From Comamonadaceae bacterium OS-1 (GTDB lineage: Bacteria > Pseudomonadota > Gammaproteobacteria > Burkholderiales > Burkholderiaceae_C): DNA of 64,000 nt. Numbering within the stretch: position 1 is the first letter of the stretch; every line of letters begins with the position of its first letter. Below, one piece after another: positions 17,595 to 25,119 of the stretch. The position numbers were made by a program, and so were the translations under genes. The notes beneath the pieces were generated by a model. That model did not search any database, was not told the origin of the DNA, and saw only the letters and a program-made list of their open reading frames with translations. Location: positions 806,001 through 870,000 of the forward strand of contig AP026969.1 of the NCBI GenBank assembly GCA_027923965.1, in the 5' to 3' direction.

Positions 17595-18146
17595 ATGCGT
17601 ACACTTTTCAGCTTCAAAGCCTCACTCCTCGCCGCCTCCATGCTGGTGCTGTCGTCTGCCTACGCGGCCAACATCAGCAAGGACGACTTCGCTGTGGGCA
17701 AGACCCGTATCAGCGCCGACTACAAGACCGACAAGGCGGCTTGCGGCTCTTTGGCCAAGAACGCCAAGGATGTCTGCATGGAAGAAGCCAAGGCCAAGGA
17801 AAAAGTCGCCAGTGCAGAACTCAAGCACGCCTACTCCGGCAAGCCTGCTGACCACATCAAGGCCATGGAAGTGAAGGCCGAAACCGCCTACGCCGTGGCC
17901 AAGGAAAAGTGCGACGACAAGGCCGGTAACGACAAGTCGGTGTGCGTGAAGGAAGCCAAGGCCGTCGAAGTCAAGGCCCTGGCCGATGCCCGCACCACCG
18001 AAAAAGTGGGTGAGGTCAAGAAAGAAGCCGCCGAAGACAAGCGCGATGCCGACTACAAGGTGGCCGCCCAGAAGTGCGACGCTCTGGCCGGTAACGCCAA
18101 AGACAGCTGTATTGCCGCCGCCAAGGCCCAATTCGGCAAATCTTGA
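17595..18146 (+). CDS. Exported Lys/Ala-rich protein with three Cys-pair repeats
   Basis: A 183-residue protein with AAAGGA before the ATG and a signal peptide ending LSSAYAA. The mature part is a charged helix with three repeats of a paired-cysteine unit: CGSLAKNAKDVCMEEAKA, CDDKAGNDKSVCVKEAKA and CDALAGNAKDSCIAAAKA, each with the cysteines 11 residues apart. Periplasmic disulfides are likely. I know similar unnamed proteins in Burkholderiales but no function. Its own motif site lies upstream and a terminator downstream, so it is a single-gene unit. Confidence 0.85.
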   Translation: MRTLFSFKASLLAASMLVLSSAYAANISKDDFAVGKTRISADYKTDKAACGSLAKNAKDVCMEEAKAKEKVASAELKHAYSGKPADHIKAMEVKAETAYAVAKEKCDDKAGNDKSVCVKEAKAVEVKALADARTTEKVGEVKKEAAEDKRDADYKVAAQKCDALAGNAKDSCIAAAKAQFGKS

Positions 18147-18164
18147 GCTCTGACGACTAGCTAA

Positions 18165-18194
18165 AAAAAGCCGGTGCATACCGGCTTTTTTTTG
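18165..18194 (+). terminator. Intrinsic terminator of the Cys-repeat gene
   Basis: AAAAAAGCCGG-TGCATA-CCGGCTTTTTTTT: a GC-rich stem extended by A-T pairs, with long T-runs usable in both directions. It is 18 bp after the stop. Confidence 0.92.
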
Positions 18195-18196
18195 GG

Positions 18197-18254
18197 CATT
18201 TTAGGCAGTTTGTGCTTATTCCATAAGCACGAGCAGCTATCAAAAATGTAGTTT
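18197..18254 (+). repeat. Dispersed intergenic repeat, copy 3
   Basis: GTGCTTATTCCATAAGCAC is a perfect 8-bp stem with a 3-base loop, followed by GAGCAGCTATCAAAAATGTA. It lies between converging genes and touches the stop of the diguanylate cyclase gene. This is the best-preserved copy. Confidence 0.92.
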
Positions 18255-19950
18255 AAGTTTTCCGCCGGTACATGTCGGCATCGGCCTGGCGCACCAGGTC
18301 TTCTGCATCCACTGCCGTACCCGGAAAAAGGGCGATGCCGATGGAGGCACCGTGGAAGGTTTTGGCGGCCACGTCCGGTATGGGTTGGCGCAGCGCCTGG
18401 TCGATTTTGTTGCGGATCTGCTCGGCCACGGCCTGGTCGGCCACCGGGTCCAGCAGCACCACGAATTCGTCCCCGGCGTAGCGGGCCACGGTGTCGCTGC
18501 TGCGGGTGGCTTGGCGCAGGCGCTCGGCGGTGACCACCAAGACCCGGTCGCCCGCATTGTGGCCCAGGGTGTCGTTGATGGTTTTGAACTTGTTCAGATC
18601 GATGAACAGCACGGCAAACGGCTGCTGGTCGGCCTGGCGGCGGCCCCGCTCCAGCCGATCGTTCAGGGTGCGCATCAGCCATTCGCGGTTGTGCAGGCCG
18701 GTCAGAGCATCGGTGCGCAGGCGCAGCTGCATCTCGCGAAAGGTCTGGGCCAGCTCTCCAATGGTGCCCCGGCCCCGCACGTTCACCACCGCGTCCAGAT
18801 GGCCTTCGCCCACACGGCGGGCTGCCTCGGTGAGGTGCTGCAGGTCGGCGCTGAGCCAGTTCAGGATCAGCAGACCCAGGGCGATCGCCGCCACAGAGGC
18901 ACCGGTGCCAATGGCCGCCGTGCGCACCACGTTGGCACTCACATCGCGCATGAAGTCGCTGCGCGGCACGGCCACCACTACCAGCCAGTCCAGCCCGGCA
19001 TCGTCGCGCAGGCGGCTAAAGGCCAGCTGCACCGCTACGCCCTCGGGGCCATTGACACGCATCGACACTGGCGCTTCGGGGCCGGCATGGGTTTGCAGCC
19101 ACGCACCGACCGCTTCGTAGGCCGCTTGCTGCAACGGGTCGCCACTGGCGATGGCATTGATGCGGGTACTGGGCTGGCCGGTGGCATAGCGGACATTGGG
19201 CGTGCGCGACGAGGCGATGAGCTCCCCCCTGGTTTCGATGATGAAGGCCAGCCCGTGCTCGCTGATGGACAGGGTGCGCACAAATTGATTCAGCCGGGTC
19301 AGCGCCACGTCGGTCGCCACCACGCCTTGCATCTGGCCCTGGGCGTTCAGCACGCGCTTGGCCCGCGTCACCACCAGATCGTTGGTCAGTGCATCGATGT
19401 AGACCGCTGTCCACACCAGCGTGGGACTGGTTTTGGCCAGGGTGTACCAGGGGCGGGTGCGTGCGTCCAGGGGCTTCAGGCTGGTACGGGTGTCACTCAG
19501 AGGGCCGTCAATACTGTGCACGGTGGAGGTCTCCTTGGGCAACTGCGGGCCCTTGCGCACAATCCAGTCGGCCAGCTCCGGGCCGCTGCGGTACAGCGAC
19601 ACCAATTGCCCGGCCTCATTACCGTAGTAGGCGTGGTTGTTCGGGTCGGTATAGAGCGCGGTGGCGGCCCAGAAGCGGGCGCGCAGGGCGGCTTGGTCGT
19701 CCAAGACATTGGCGGAGGTGCCCTGGCCATGGGGAAAAGCGGTTTCCAGCACGGCGGCCGAGCCCAGCAGATGGCGGTCTACCGCCTGTTCGATGCGGGC
19801 CACGGTTTCCAAAAGCAGCTGGTTCGACAGGCTGTCAACCACTTCACTGCCGGTGCGGTACGACAGGGCCCCCACCAGCGTGGCTACGCCCAGCACCAGC
19901 GCCACGTAAGGAATGGTCAGCCACTGGCGCAGCGAGAAGCGGACAAGCAT
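18253..19950 (-). CDS. Membrane diguanylate cyclase with periplasmic Cache sensor
   Basis: A 565-residue protein. N-terminal membrane helix at about 12-32, a large periplasmic dCache-type sensor (YGNEAGQLVSLYR; LDARTRPWYTLAK; VVATDVAL), second helix near 350-370, a HAMP segment, then a GGDEF domain. The signature is AGDEF (near residue 491, YAGDEFVVLL), a variant that is usually active. DALTGLHNREWL and FIDLNKFKTINDTLGHNAGD are intact. It makes c-di-GMP in response to an external ligand. Its stop TAA adjoins repeat copy 3. Confidence 0.92.
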   Translation of the reverse strand: MLVRFSLRQWLTIPYVALVLGVATLVGALSYRTGSEVVDSLSNQLLLETVARIEQAVDRHLLGSAAVLETAFPHGQGTSANVLDDQAALRARFWAATALYTDPNNHAYYGNEAGQLVSLYRSGPELADWIVRKGPQLPKETSTVHSIDGPLSDTRTSLKPLDARTRPWYTLAKTSPTLVWTAVYIDALTNDLVVTRAKRVLNAQGQMQGVVATDVALTRLNQFVRTLSISEHGLAFIIETRGELIASSRTPNVRYATGQPSTRINAIASGDPLQQAAYEAVGAWLQTHAGPEAPVSMRVNGPEGVAVQLAFSRLRDDAGLDWLVVVAVPRSDFMRDVSANVVRTAAIGTGASVAAIALGLLILNWLSADLQHLTEAARRVGEGHLDAVVNVRGRGTIGELAQTFREMQLRLRTDALTGLHNREWLMRTLNDRLERGRRQADQQPFAVLFIDLNKFKTINDTLGHNAGDRVLVVTAERLRQATRSSDTVARYAGDEFVVLLDPVADQAVAEQIRNKIDQALRQPIPDVAAKTFHGASIGIALFPGTAVDAEDLVRQADADMYRRKT

Positions 19951-20004
19951 GCAGAAGACCTTTCAACGGCCAGGGCACCCTGGATATCCCGTGCGTTTAT
20001 ACGC

Positions 20005-20060
20005 CAAACAGGCTGCCAGCGCTTATGTAGAAAGCACAAGAAGCTATGAAAAATGTAGTG
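20005..20060 (+). repeat. Dispersed intergenic repeat, copy 4
   Basis: GCGCTTATGTAGAAAGCAC, then AAGAAGCTATGAAAAATGTA. It lies between divergent genes, unlike most copies, so it may be in the leader of one of them. Confidence 0.8.
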
Positions 20061-20172
20061 AGGCAGGCTAAGGCCGACTGCACCAGACCGCAGCTGGACA
20101 CTGTATATCGACCGGCGGCCAGCCGCACAATTTCCCCTACCTCTGCTGCACCATGTGTGGCAAGATGACCGC

Positions 20173-20463
20173 ATGAGCCAAACATTTGGGATGGAAACGC
20201 CGCGCATAACCGACCCGACCGCCCATCGGCATCCGGCGCGCTTTTTGGTGGTAATCGACTCCGGCGGGTCGATGGTGGCGAGGCTGTTTTTGCCGTCGCG
20301 GGAGCTGGCCGCCGAGTTCGACGCCATGGTGGAAGAGGTCACGGTGATGACCCAGGGCCTCACGCCCGTGGTCGGCGCCCTGGGCTCCGAATGGGATGTG
20401 GCCTTGCAGGGCCACAACGCCACCGAGCGGGCTGCAGCGTTGGTTTACACCCTGCCGATCTGA
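20173..20463 (+). CDS. Hypothetical protein
   Basis: A 96-residue protein beginning MSQTFGMETPRITDPTAHRHPARFLVVIDSGGS, followed by a region with LFLPSRELAAEFDAMVEEV and ending LVYTLPI. No family is recognised. An in-frame ATG at 20155 would add six residues. It looks cytoplasmic, with a small alpha/beta pattern. It converges with the ppsR gene at a 17-bp gap. Confidence 0.6.
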   Translation: MSQTFGMETPRITDPTAHRHPARFLVVIDSGGSMVARLFLPSRELAAEFDAMVEEVTVMTQGLTPVVGALGSEWDVALQGHNATERAAALVYTLPI

Positions 20464-20480
20464 CGCTGTAAAACCTTTCC

Positions 20481-21302
20481 TCAGTAGACCAGCCGCTCGG
20501 GCTTGATCTCCTGCAGGATGGTGGTGGCAATCTCTTCGATCGACTTGGTGGTGCTGGACAGCCAGCGGATGCCGCTACGGCGCATCATGGACTCGGCCTC
20601 GTTGACCTCCATGCGGCAATTCTCCAGCGACGCGTATTTCGAGTTCGGGCGTCGCTCATTGCGGATCTCGCTCAGGCGCTCGGGCTGGATCGACAGGCCG
20701 AAAATCTTCTTGCGGTGCTCCAGCAGCGCGGGCGGCAGCTGGCGGCGCTCAAAGTCTTCGGGGATCAGCGGGTAGTTGGCCGCCTTCAGGCCGTACTGCA
20801 TGGCCAGGTACAGGGCGGTGGGGGTTTTGCCGCTGCGGCTCACGCCCACCAGAATCACATCCGCCTTGCCCAGGTCGCGGTGGGTCTGGCCGTCGTCATG
20901 CTCCAGGCTGAAGTTGATGGCCTCGATGCGGTCGGTGTAGGCCTGGCTTTTGCTCACGTCGCTGAAGCGGCCAATGCGGTGGTTGGACTTGATGCCCAGC
21001 TCGGCCTCCAGCGGGTTCACAAAGGTGCCAAACATGTCCAGCAGCATGCCCTTGCAGTTCTCGGTGATCACCCGCAGCACGTCCATGTTCACCAGGGTGG
21101 TGAAGACGATGGGCCGCCGCCCCTCCAGCTCGGCCGTGTGGTTGATCTGCCGCACCGCCTGGTGGGCCTTGTCTACCGTGTCGGTAAACGGCAGCCGCAC
21201 ATGGCGTGGGGCCATGGCGAACTGCGCCAGGATGGCGTTGCCAAAGGTTTCGGCGGTGATGCCGGTGCCATCGGAGATGAAGAAGACGGTGCGGTCGGTC
21301 AT
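20481..21302 (-). CDS. ppsR: PEP synthase regulatory kinase/phosphotransferase (DUF299)
   Basis: A 273-residue protein starting [21 protein letters not shown], the family hallmark, with P-loop [10 protein letters not shown] and the C-terminal RYASL-like segment SKYASLENC. PpsR is a bifunctional enzyme: ADP-dependent kinase inactivating, and phosphate-dependent phosphorylase reactivating, phosphoenolpyruvate synthase on a threonine. The longer open frame to 21449 is not supported by the family start. The target gene ppsA is usually adjacent but is not in this window. Confidence 0.95.
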   Translation of the reverse strand: MTDRTVFFISDGTGITAETFGNAILAQFAMAPRHVRLPFTDTVDKAHQAVRQINHTAELEGRRPIVFTTLVNMDVLRVITENCKGMLLDMFGTFVNPLEAELGIKSNHRIGRFSDVSKSQAYTDRIEAINFSLEHDDGQTHRDLGKADVILVGVSRSGKTPTALYLAMQYGLKAANYPLIPEDFERRQLPPALLEHRKKIFGLSIQPERLSEIRNERRPNSKYASLENCRMEVNEAESMMRRSGIRWLSSTTKSIEEIATTILQEIKPERLVY

Positions 21303-21330
21303 AAGGCATCCTGAAAGTGGAAGAGGGCGG

Positions 21331-22230
21331 CTAAGCCGCCATGGTGGTGTGCTGGATTTTGTCCATCGTAAACGCAATGAAGCTGCTGACGGCGCGCGGC
21401 AGCAGGTGGCGGCTGGGGTAGACGCAGTGGATGCCCACGCCGTGCACACCGTAGCCGGGCAGCACGTGCCGCAATTGGCCAGATGCCAGCAGCGGCTGGG
21501 CCAGCAGCGCAGGAATCAGCGACACCCCCAGACCCGCCAGCGTGGCTTTGAGCACCGCGTCCATGGTGTTGGCGCACAAGCGCCCCTGCACGTTGACATC
21601 GACGCTGCCGTCCGGCCCCTGCAGCCGCCAGCTGCTCTTGCTGGCGGCCAGATGGCGGGTGATGCAGTCGTGGTGCTGCAGATCGGCCAGCTGCTGCGGC
21701 GTACCCCGCGCCGCCAGATACGCCGGGCTGGCCACCAGCAGGGCGCTGCTGGTGCCGACCTGGCGGGCCACCAGGCTGGAATCCCCCAGGTTGCCGGTGC
21801 GCAGCGCCACATCAATGCCTTCGGCGATCAGGTCGGCCCGCGCGTCGCTCAGCACCCACTCGATGCGCACCCGCGGGTGGGCCGCCAGATATTCGGCAAC
21901 CCAGTCCATCTGGAACCAGTTGAAAAAGTCGGCCGGAGCAGCTACGCGCACGGTGCCGCTGGGCAACTGGCTGGTATCGCTGAGCGCCTGGGCGGCCTGG
22001 GCCAGGGCCTGTACGGGGTCGGCACTGCCCGCATGGAAACTGCGCCCGGCATCGGTCAAGGTCAGCTTGCGGGTGGAGCGCTGCAGCAGGCGCACGCCCA
22101 GGTGCTGCTCCAGGTCTTGCACCCGGCGGCTCACGGTGTTGGCAGGCAGGCCCAGTCGCCGGGCGGCGGCGGCAAAACTGCCCGCTTCCACCACCTGCAC
22201 AAACAGCGCGATGTCATTCAGGTCCAGCAT
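21331..22230 (-). CDS. LysR-type regulator (AaeR/DhcR-like)
   Basis: A 299-residue protein. The N-terminal winged HTH is [20 protein letters not shown] through [22 protein letters not shown], followed by the effector-binding domain. It is divergent from the pirin gene, with about 116 bp between, the usual place for its operator. The effector is unknown. Confidence 0.92.
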   Translation of the reverse strand: MLDLNDIALFVQVVEAGSFAAAARRLGLPANTVSRRVQDLEQHLGVRLLQRSTRKLTLTDAGRSFHAGSADPVQALAQAAQALSDTSQLPSGTVRVAAPADFFNWFQMDWVAEYLAAHPRVRIEWVLSDARADLIAEGIDVALRTGNLGDSSLVARQVGTSSALLVASPAYLAARGTPQQLADLQHHDCITRHLAASKSSWRLQGPDGSVDVNVQGRLCANTMDAVLKATLAGLGVSLIPALLAQPLLASGQLRHVLPGYGVHGVGIHCVYPSRHLLPRAVSSFIAFTMDKIQHTTMAA

Positions 22231-22346
22231 GCCATTACTCTTTATTTTGGACGGATGAAAGCAAATTCTACCGGCTAGTCGCCGTATTCAGGTCTGGGTA
22301 AGCTCGTGGCACAGGGGCTGTTCCCCGTTTTTTCAGGAGCCACACC

Positions 22347-23204
22347 ATGCATGCCGTAGCCATCCCCACCCCCGAGCCAGTGGCTGTTTCCGCCCGCCGT
22401 ACCGTGTACCGCACGCGCGGCCAGCGGCACGGGCCCATCACCCGGCTGATGAGCCCGTCCGATCTGGGCGAGCACCTCAAACCGTTTGTGTTTCTGGACC
22501 TGTTCGATGCGGATACCAGCGCCTTCCAGGGCTTTGGCCTGCATCCGCATTCCGGCATTGCCACCTTGTCGTGGAGCCTGCAGGGCGACATGGGGTTTGA
22601 AGACACCTCCGGGCGCAAGGGCGTGCTGGCCGAGGGCGGCGTGGAATGGATGCAGGCAGGCGGCGGTGCCTGGCACGCGGGTGGGGCCGGTGGGTCCCAG
22701 CATCTGCGCGGCTTTCAGCTCTGGGTGGCGCTGCCACCCGCGCTGGAGCTGGCCCCGGCGTTCAGCACCTTCCTGGCCCCCGAGGAGGTGGCGCAGGACG
22801 GGCCTGCGCGGGTGTTGCTGGGCCAGTACGGCACGGCCCGCAGCGCCCTTCCGGCACCGGCCCCGATCAACTACCTGTCGGTCCGGCTCAAAGTCGGTGA
22901 ACGTTGGCGCTACCAGCCGCCCGCTGGGCATACCGTGGCCTGGGTGGCGCTGGGAGAGGGGGATTTGCACGCGCCAGAGCTTCTGCGCCAGGGCGAGATG
23001 GCCGTGTTCGAGGCATCCGAGGCGGCCATTGATTTCCAGGCCGCCACCGATTGCGTGTTCGTGCTGGGCTCGGCGGTGCCACATCCGCACGACCTGGTGC
23101 TGGGCCGTTACTCGGTGCACACCAGCCGCGAGGCACTGCAGCAAGGGCAGGCCGGCATCCAGCAGATCGGCCAACGTCTGCGCAGCGAAGGCCGCTTCAA
23201 CTAA
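22347..23204 (+). CDS. Pirin family protein
   Basis: A 285-residue bicupin. The metal site motif is GLHPHSGIATLSW, with further acidic and His ligands downstream, and the start is of the YhhW/pirin type (TVYRTRGQRHGPITRLMSP). Bacterial pirins can act as quercetin 2,3-dioxygenases or redox regulators; the substrate here is unknown. TTTTTTCAGGAGCC lies before the ATG. It is divergent from the LysR gene and converges with the transaldolase-like gene (16-bp gap). Confidence 0.9.
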   Translation: MHAVAIPTPEPVAVSARRTVYRTRGQRHGPITRLMSPSDLGEHLKPFVFLDLFDADTSAFQGFGLHPHSGIATLSWSLQGDMGFEDTSGRKGVLAEGGVEWMQAGGGAWHAGGAGGSQHLRGFQLWVALPPALELAPAFSTFLAPEEVAQDGPARVLLGQYGTARSALPAPAPINYLSVRLKVGERWRYQPPAGHTVAWVALGEGDLHAPELLRQGEMAVFEASEAAIDFQAATDCVFVLGSAVPHPHDLVLGRYSVHTSREALQQGQAGIQQIGQRLRSEGRFN

Positions 23205-23220
23205 CTTGCATGGACCCGCG

Positions 23221-23883
23221 TTAACTGCCGAGTGCGGCCGCATCGGCCAGAAAACCCCGCTCGGCATCCAGCGTGGCGCTGTGGTCGAACAGCTCGGTGA
23301 ACAGCTTGGGCGGAATGGTGATGGAGCCCACGCCCAGGTGCAGCAGCGCCAGGTAGGCCGCGCGCGAGCGGATGCTGGCCACCAGCAGGCGGGTGGGGGT
23401 GCCTGCCAACAGGCTTTGCATCTGGCCGATCAGCGCCAGGCCGTCCACGCCAGAGTCTTCCAGCCGCCCCAGGTAGGGCGCGGCGTAGGCGGCACCCAGT
23501 TGCCCGGCAAAGTGGGCCTGCTCGGGCGCGTACACGGCGGTGTAGGTCACCGGAATGCCCCCGGCGCTCAGCTCGGCCCCGGCGCGCAGGCCGTCGCGAG
23601 TGGCGGGGATTTTGACGACCAGCTGGCCGGGGTTGAACTGGCGCACCAGTTGCCGGGCATCGGCCAGGATGCCGTCGGTATCGGCGGCATGCACCTGGGC
23701 CTGCACCTGCTTGGCACCCAGCTTGATGGCGTGGGTCAGCAGCTCGGGCAGCCTGTCTCGGGTCACGCCCGCGCGGCGCAGCAGCGTGGGGTTGGTGGTG
23801 ATGCCGTGCACCGCAGGGTGGGGCAGGCAGGTTTGCAGATCGGCCAGATCGGCGCTGTCGAGGTACAGGTGGAAGGCAGCCAT
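23221..23883 (-). CDS. Small transaldolase / fructose-6-phosphate aldolase-like protein
   Basis: A 220-residue protein, the length of FSA-type enzymes, starting MAAFHLYLDSADLADL. It carries GITTNPTLLRRAG, the Schiff-base lysine in LVVKIPATRDGL, and IPVTYTAVYAPEQA. These fit class I aldolases of the transaldolase family that cleave or form C3-C3 sugar phosphates. It lies five bases after a PfkB-type kinase gene on the same strand, so the two probably act in one sugar pathway. Confidence 0.85.
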   Translation of the reverse strand: MAAFHLYLDSADLADLQTCLPHPAVHGITTNPTLLRRAGVTRDRLPELLTHAIKLGAKQVQAQVHAADTDGILADARQLVRQFNPGQLVVKIPATRDGLRAGAELSAGGIPVTYTAVYAPEQAHFAGQLGAAYAAPYLGRLEDSGVDGLALIGQMQSLLAGTPTRLLVASIRSRAAYLALLHLGVGSITIPPKLFTELFDHSATLDAERGFLADAAALGS

Positions 23884-23888
23884 GGGGA

Positions 23889-24842
23889 TTACTGGGCTGC
23901 GTCCAACGCCACCTGCAGCTCGGCGCGGGTGGGCGGGTTGGCACCTTCGCGGGTGCAGTTGATGGCAGCGGCCTGGGCGGCAAAGCGCAGCACGGCCAGC
24001 CATTGGGCATCGGGCAGGCTGTCGAGCTGGGCCACCTGCTCCACGCCCTGCTCCAGCAGGCCCACGGTCAGGCCCGCGTCGAAGGTGTCGCCCGCGCCAA
24101 TGGTGTCGGCCACGGTGATCTTGGGGGCCACAATGTCCAGCGCGGCCTTGCCCCGGCGGAACAGCGAGGCCCCGTCGCCACCGCGGGTGATGACCACGGC
24201 ACGCGGGCCGGTGTCGCTGGCCATAAAGCTGGCGGCCACCTCGGCCAGGCTGAGGCCGGGGGCCAGGGCGGCGGCATCTTCGTCGCTGAACTTCATCAGG
24301 TTGCTGTAGGCCGACCAGCGGTACACGTTGGCGCGGTAGGCGGGCAGGTCCTGGATCAGGCTCAGGCGCACGTTCGGGTCGAACAGCACAATGCGCTGGC
24401 CTTGCTGGGCCTTGACCAGGTCGATGATGCGGCTGGCGGCGGGTTCAAACAGCAGCGAGATCGAGCCAAATTGCAGGAAGCGGCAGCTCTCGGGCAGCAC
24501 CGGCAGGGTGGTGGGGTTCCACTGCGTGTCGGCCGTGCCGTTCATGTAGAAGGCGTAGCGGTTGGTGGTGGGCGTGCGTTCCACAAACGCCAGGGTGCTG
24601 GGCGCATCGCTGCGCAAGACCCAGCGGGTGTCCACGCCATTGCTCTCGATGTGCTTGAGCAGGCGCTCGCCAAACATGTCGGTGGACAGCTGGCACACCA
24701 TGCCGATGGCCTGGCCCAGGCGGGCGGTGGCGATGGCGCTGTTGGTGGGCGCGCCGCCTTCGTGGCCGGCAAAGTTCAGGCCGCCGGTAGCGGCAAAGTC
24801 GATCAGGGATTCGCCAACGATGGCAATGCGGATGTCGGGCAT
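23889..24842 (-). CDS. PfkB-family carbohydrate kinase (fructokinase-like)
   Basis: A 317-residue protein. It begins MPDIRIAIVGESLIDFAA, with GGAPTNSAIATARLG for sugar binding and DTIGAGDTFDAGLTVGLL, which contains the catalytic Asp and the anion hole. The family phosphorylates sugars such as fructose or 2-keto-3-deoxygluconate; exact substrate is not visible. It is the first gene of a pair with the transaldolase-like protein. Confidence 0.9.
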   Translation of the reverse strand: MPDIRIAIVGESLIDFAATGGLNFAGHEGGAPTNSAIATARLGQAIGMVCQLSTDMFGERLLKHIESNGVDTRWVLRSDAPSTLAFVERTPTTNRYAFYMNGTADTQWNPTTLPVLPESCRFLQFGSISLLFEPAASRIIDLVKAQQGQRIVLFDPNVRLSLIQDLPAYRANVYRWSAYSNLMKFSDEDAAALAPGLSLAEVAASFMASDTGPRAVVITRGGDGASLFRRGKAALDIVAPKITVADTIGAGDTFDAGLTVGLLEQGVEQVAQLDSLPDAQWLAVLRFAAQAAAINCTREGANPPTRAELQVALDAAQ

Positions 24843-24939
24843 GGTGTGTCTCTGCGGTGTTGTAGTGGGTGCGAAGTGGCAACTATCTTACTGTGGGCAG
24901 GCGGTTGGAGGGTACACCGTGGTTACCTGGAGATTGGGG

Positions 24940-24998
24940 GTGTTTTAGGCCTCCTGCGCTTATTCTATAAGCGTGAGAAGCTATAAAAAATATAGTGT
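24940..24998 (+). repeat. Dispersed intergenic repeat, copy 5
   Basis: GCGCTTATTCTATAAGCGT, then GAGAAGCTATAAAAAATATA. It lies between the divergent PfkB and histidine kinase genes. An open frame into the kinase runs through it, but translation from within it is unlikely. Confidence 0.88.
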
Positions 24999-25119
24999 TC
25001 CGCCTGGCCGGTCTGGCAAGTTAATTTGGGGTGTGCAAAGCCGTGCGGGGCCGCCCGGCGCAGACTGGTACGCAAACGCGCCAAGCTGGTACTTTGTGCC
25101 CTCATGCACAATCTTTGGC

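Noticed and set aside
24973..25119. Start of the histidine kinase at 24973
   Set aside because: That ATG lies inside repeat copy 5, and the residues before the basic stretch and membrane helix look random.
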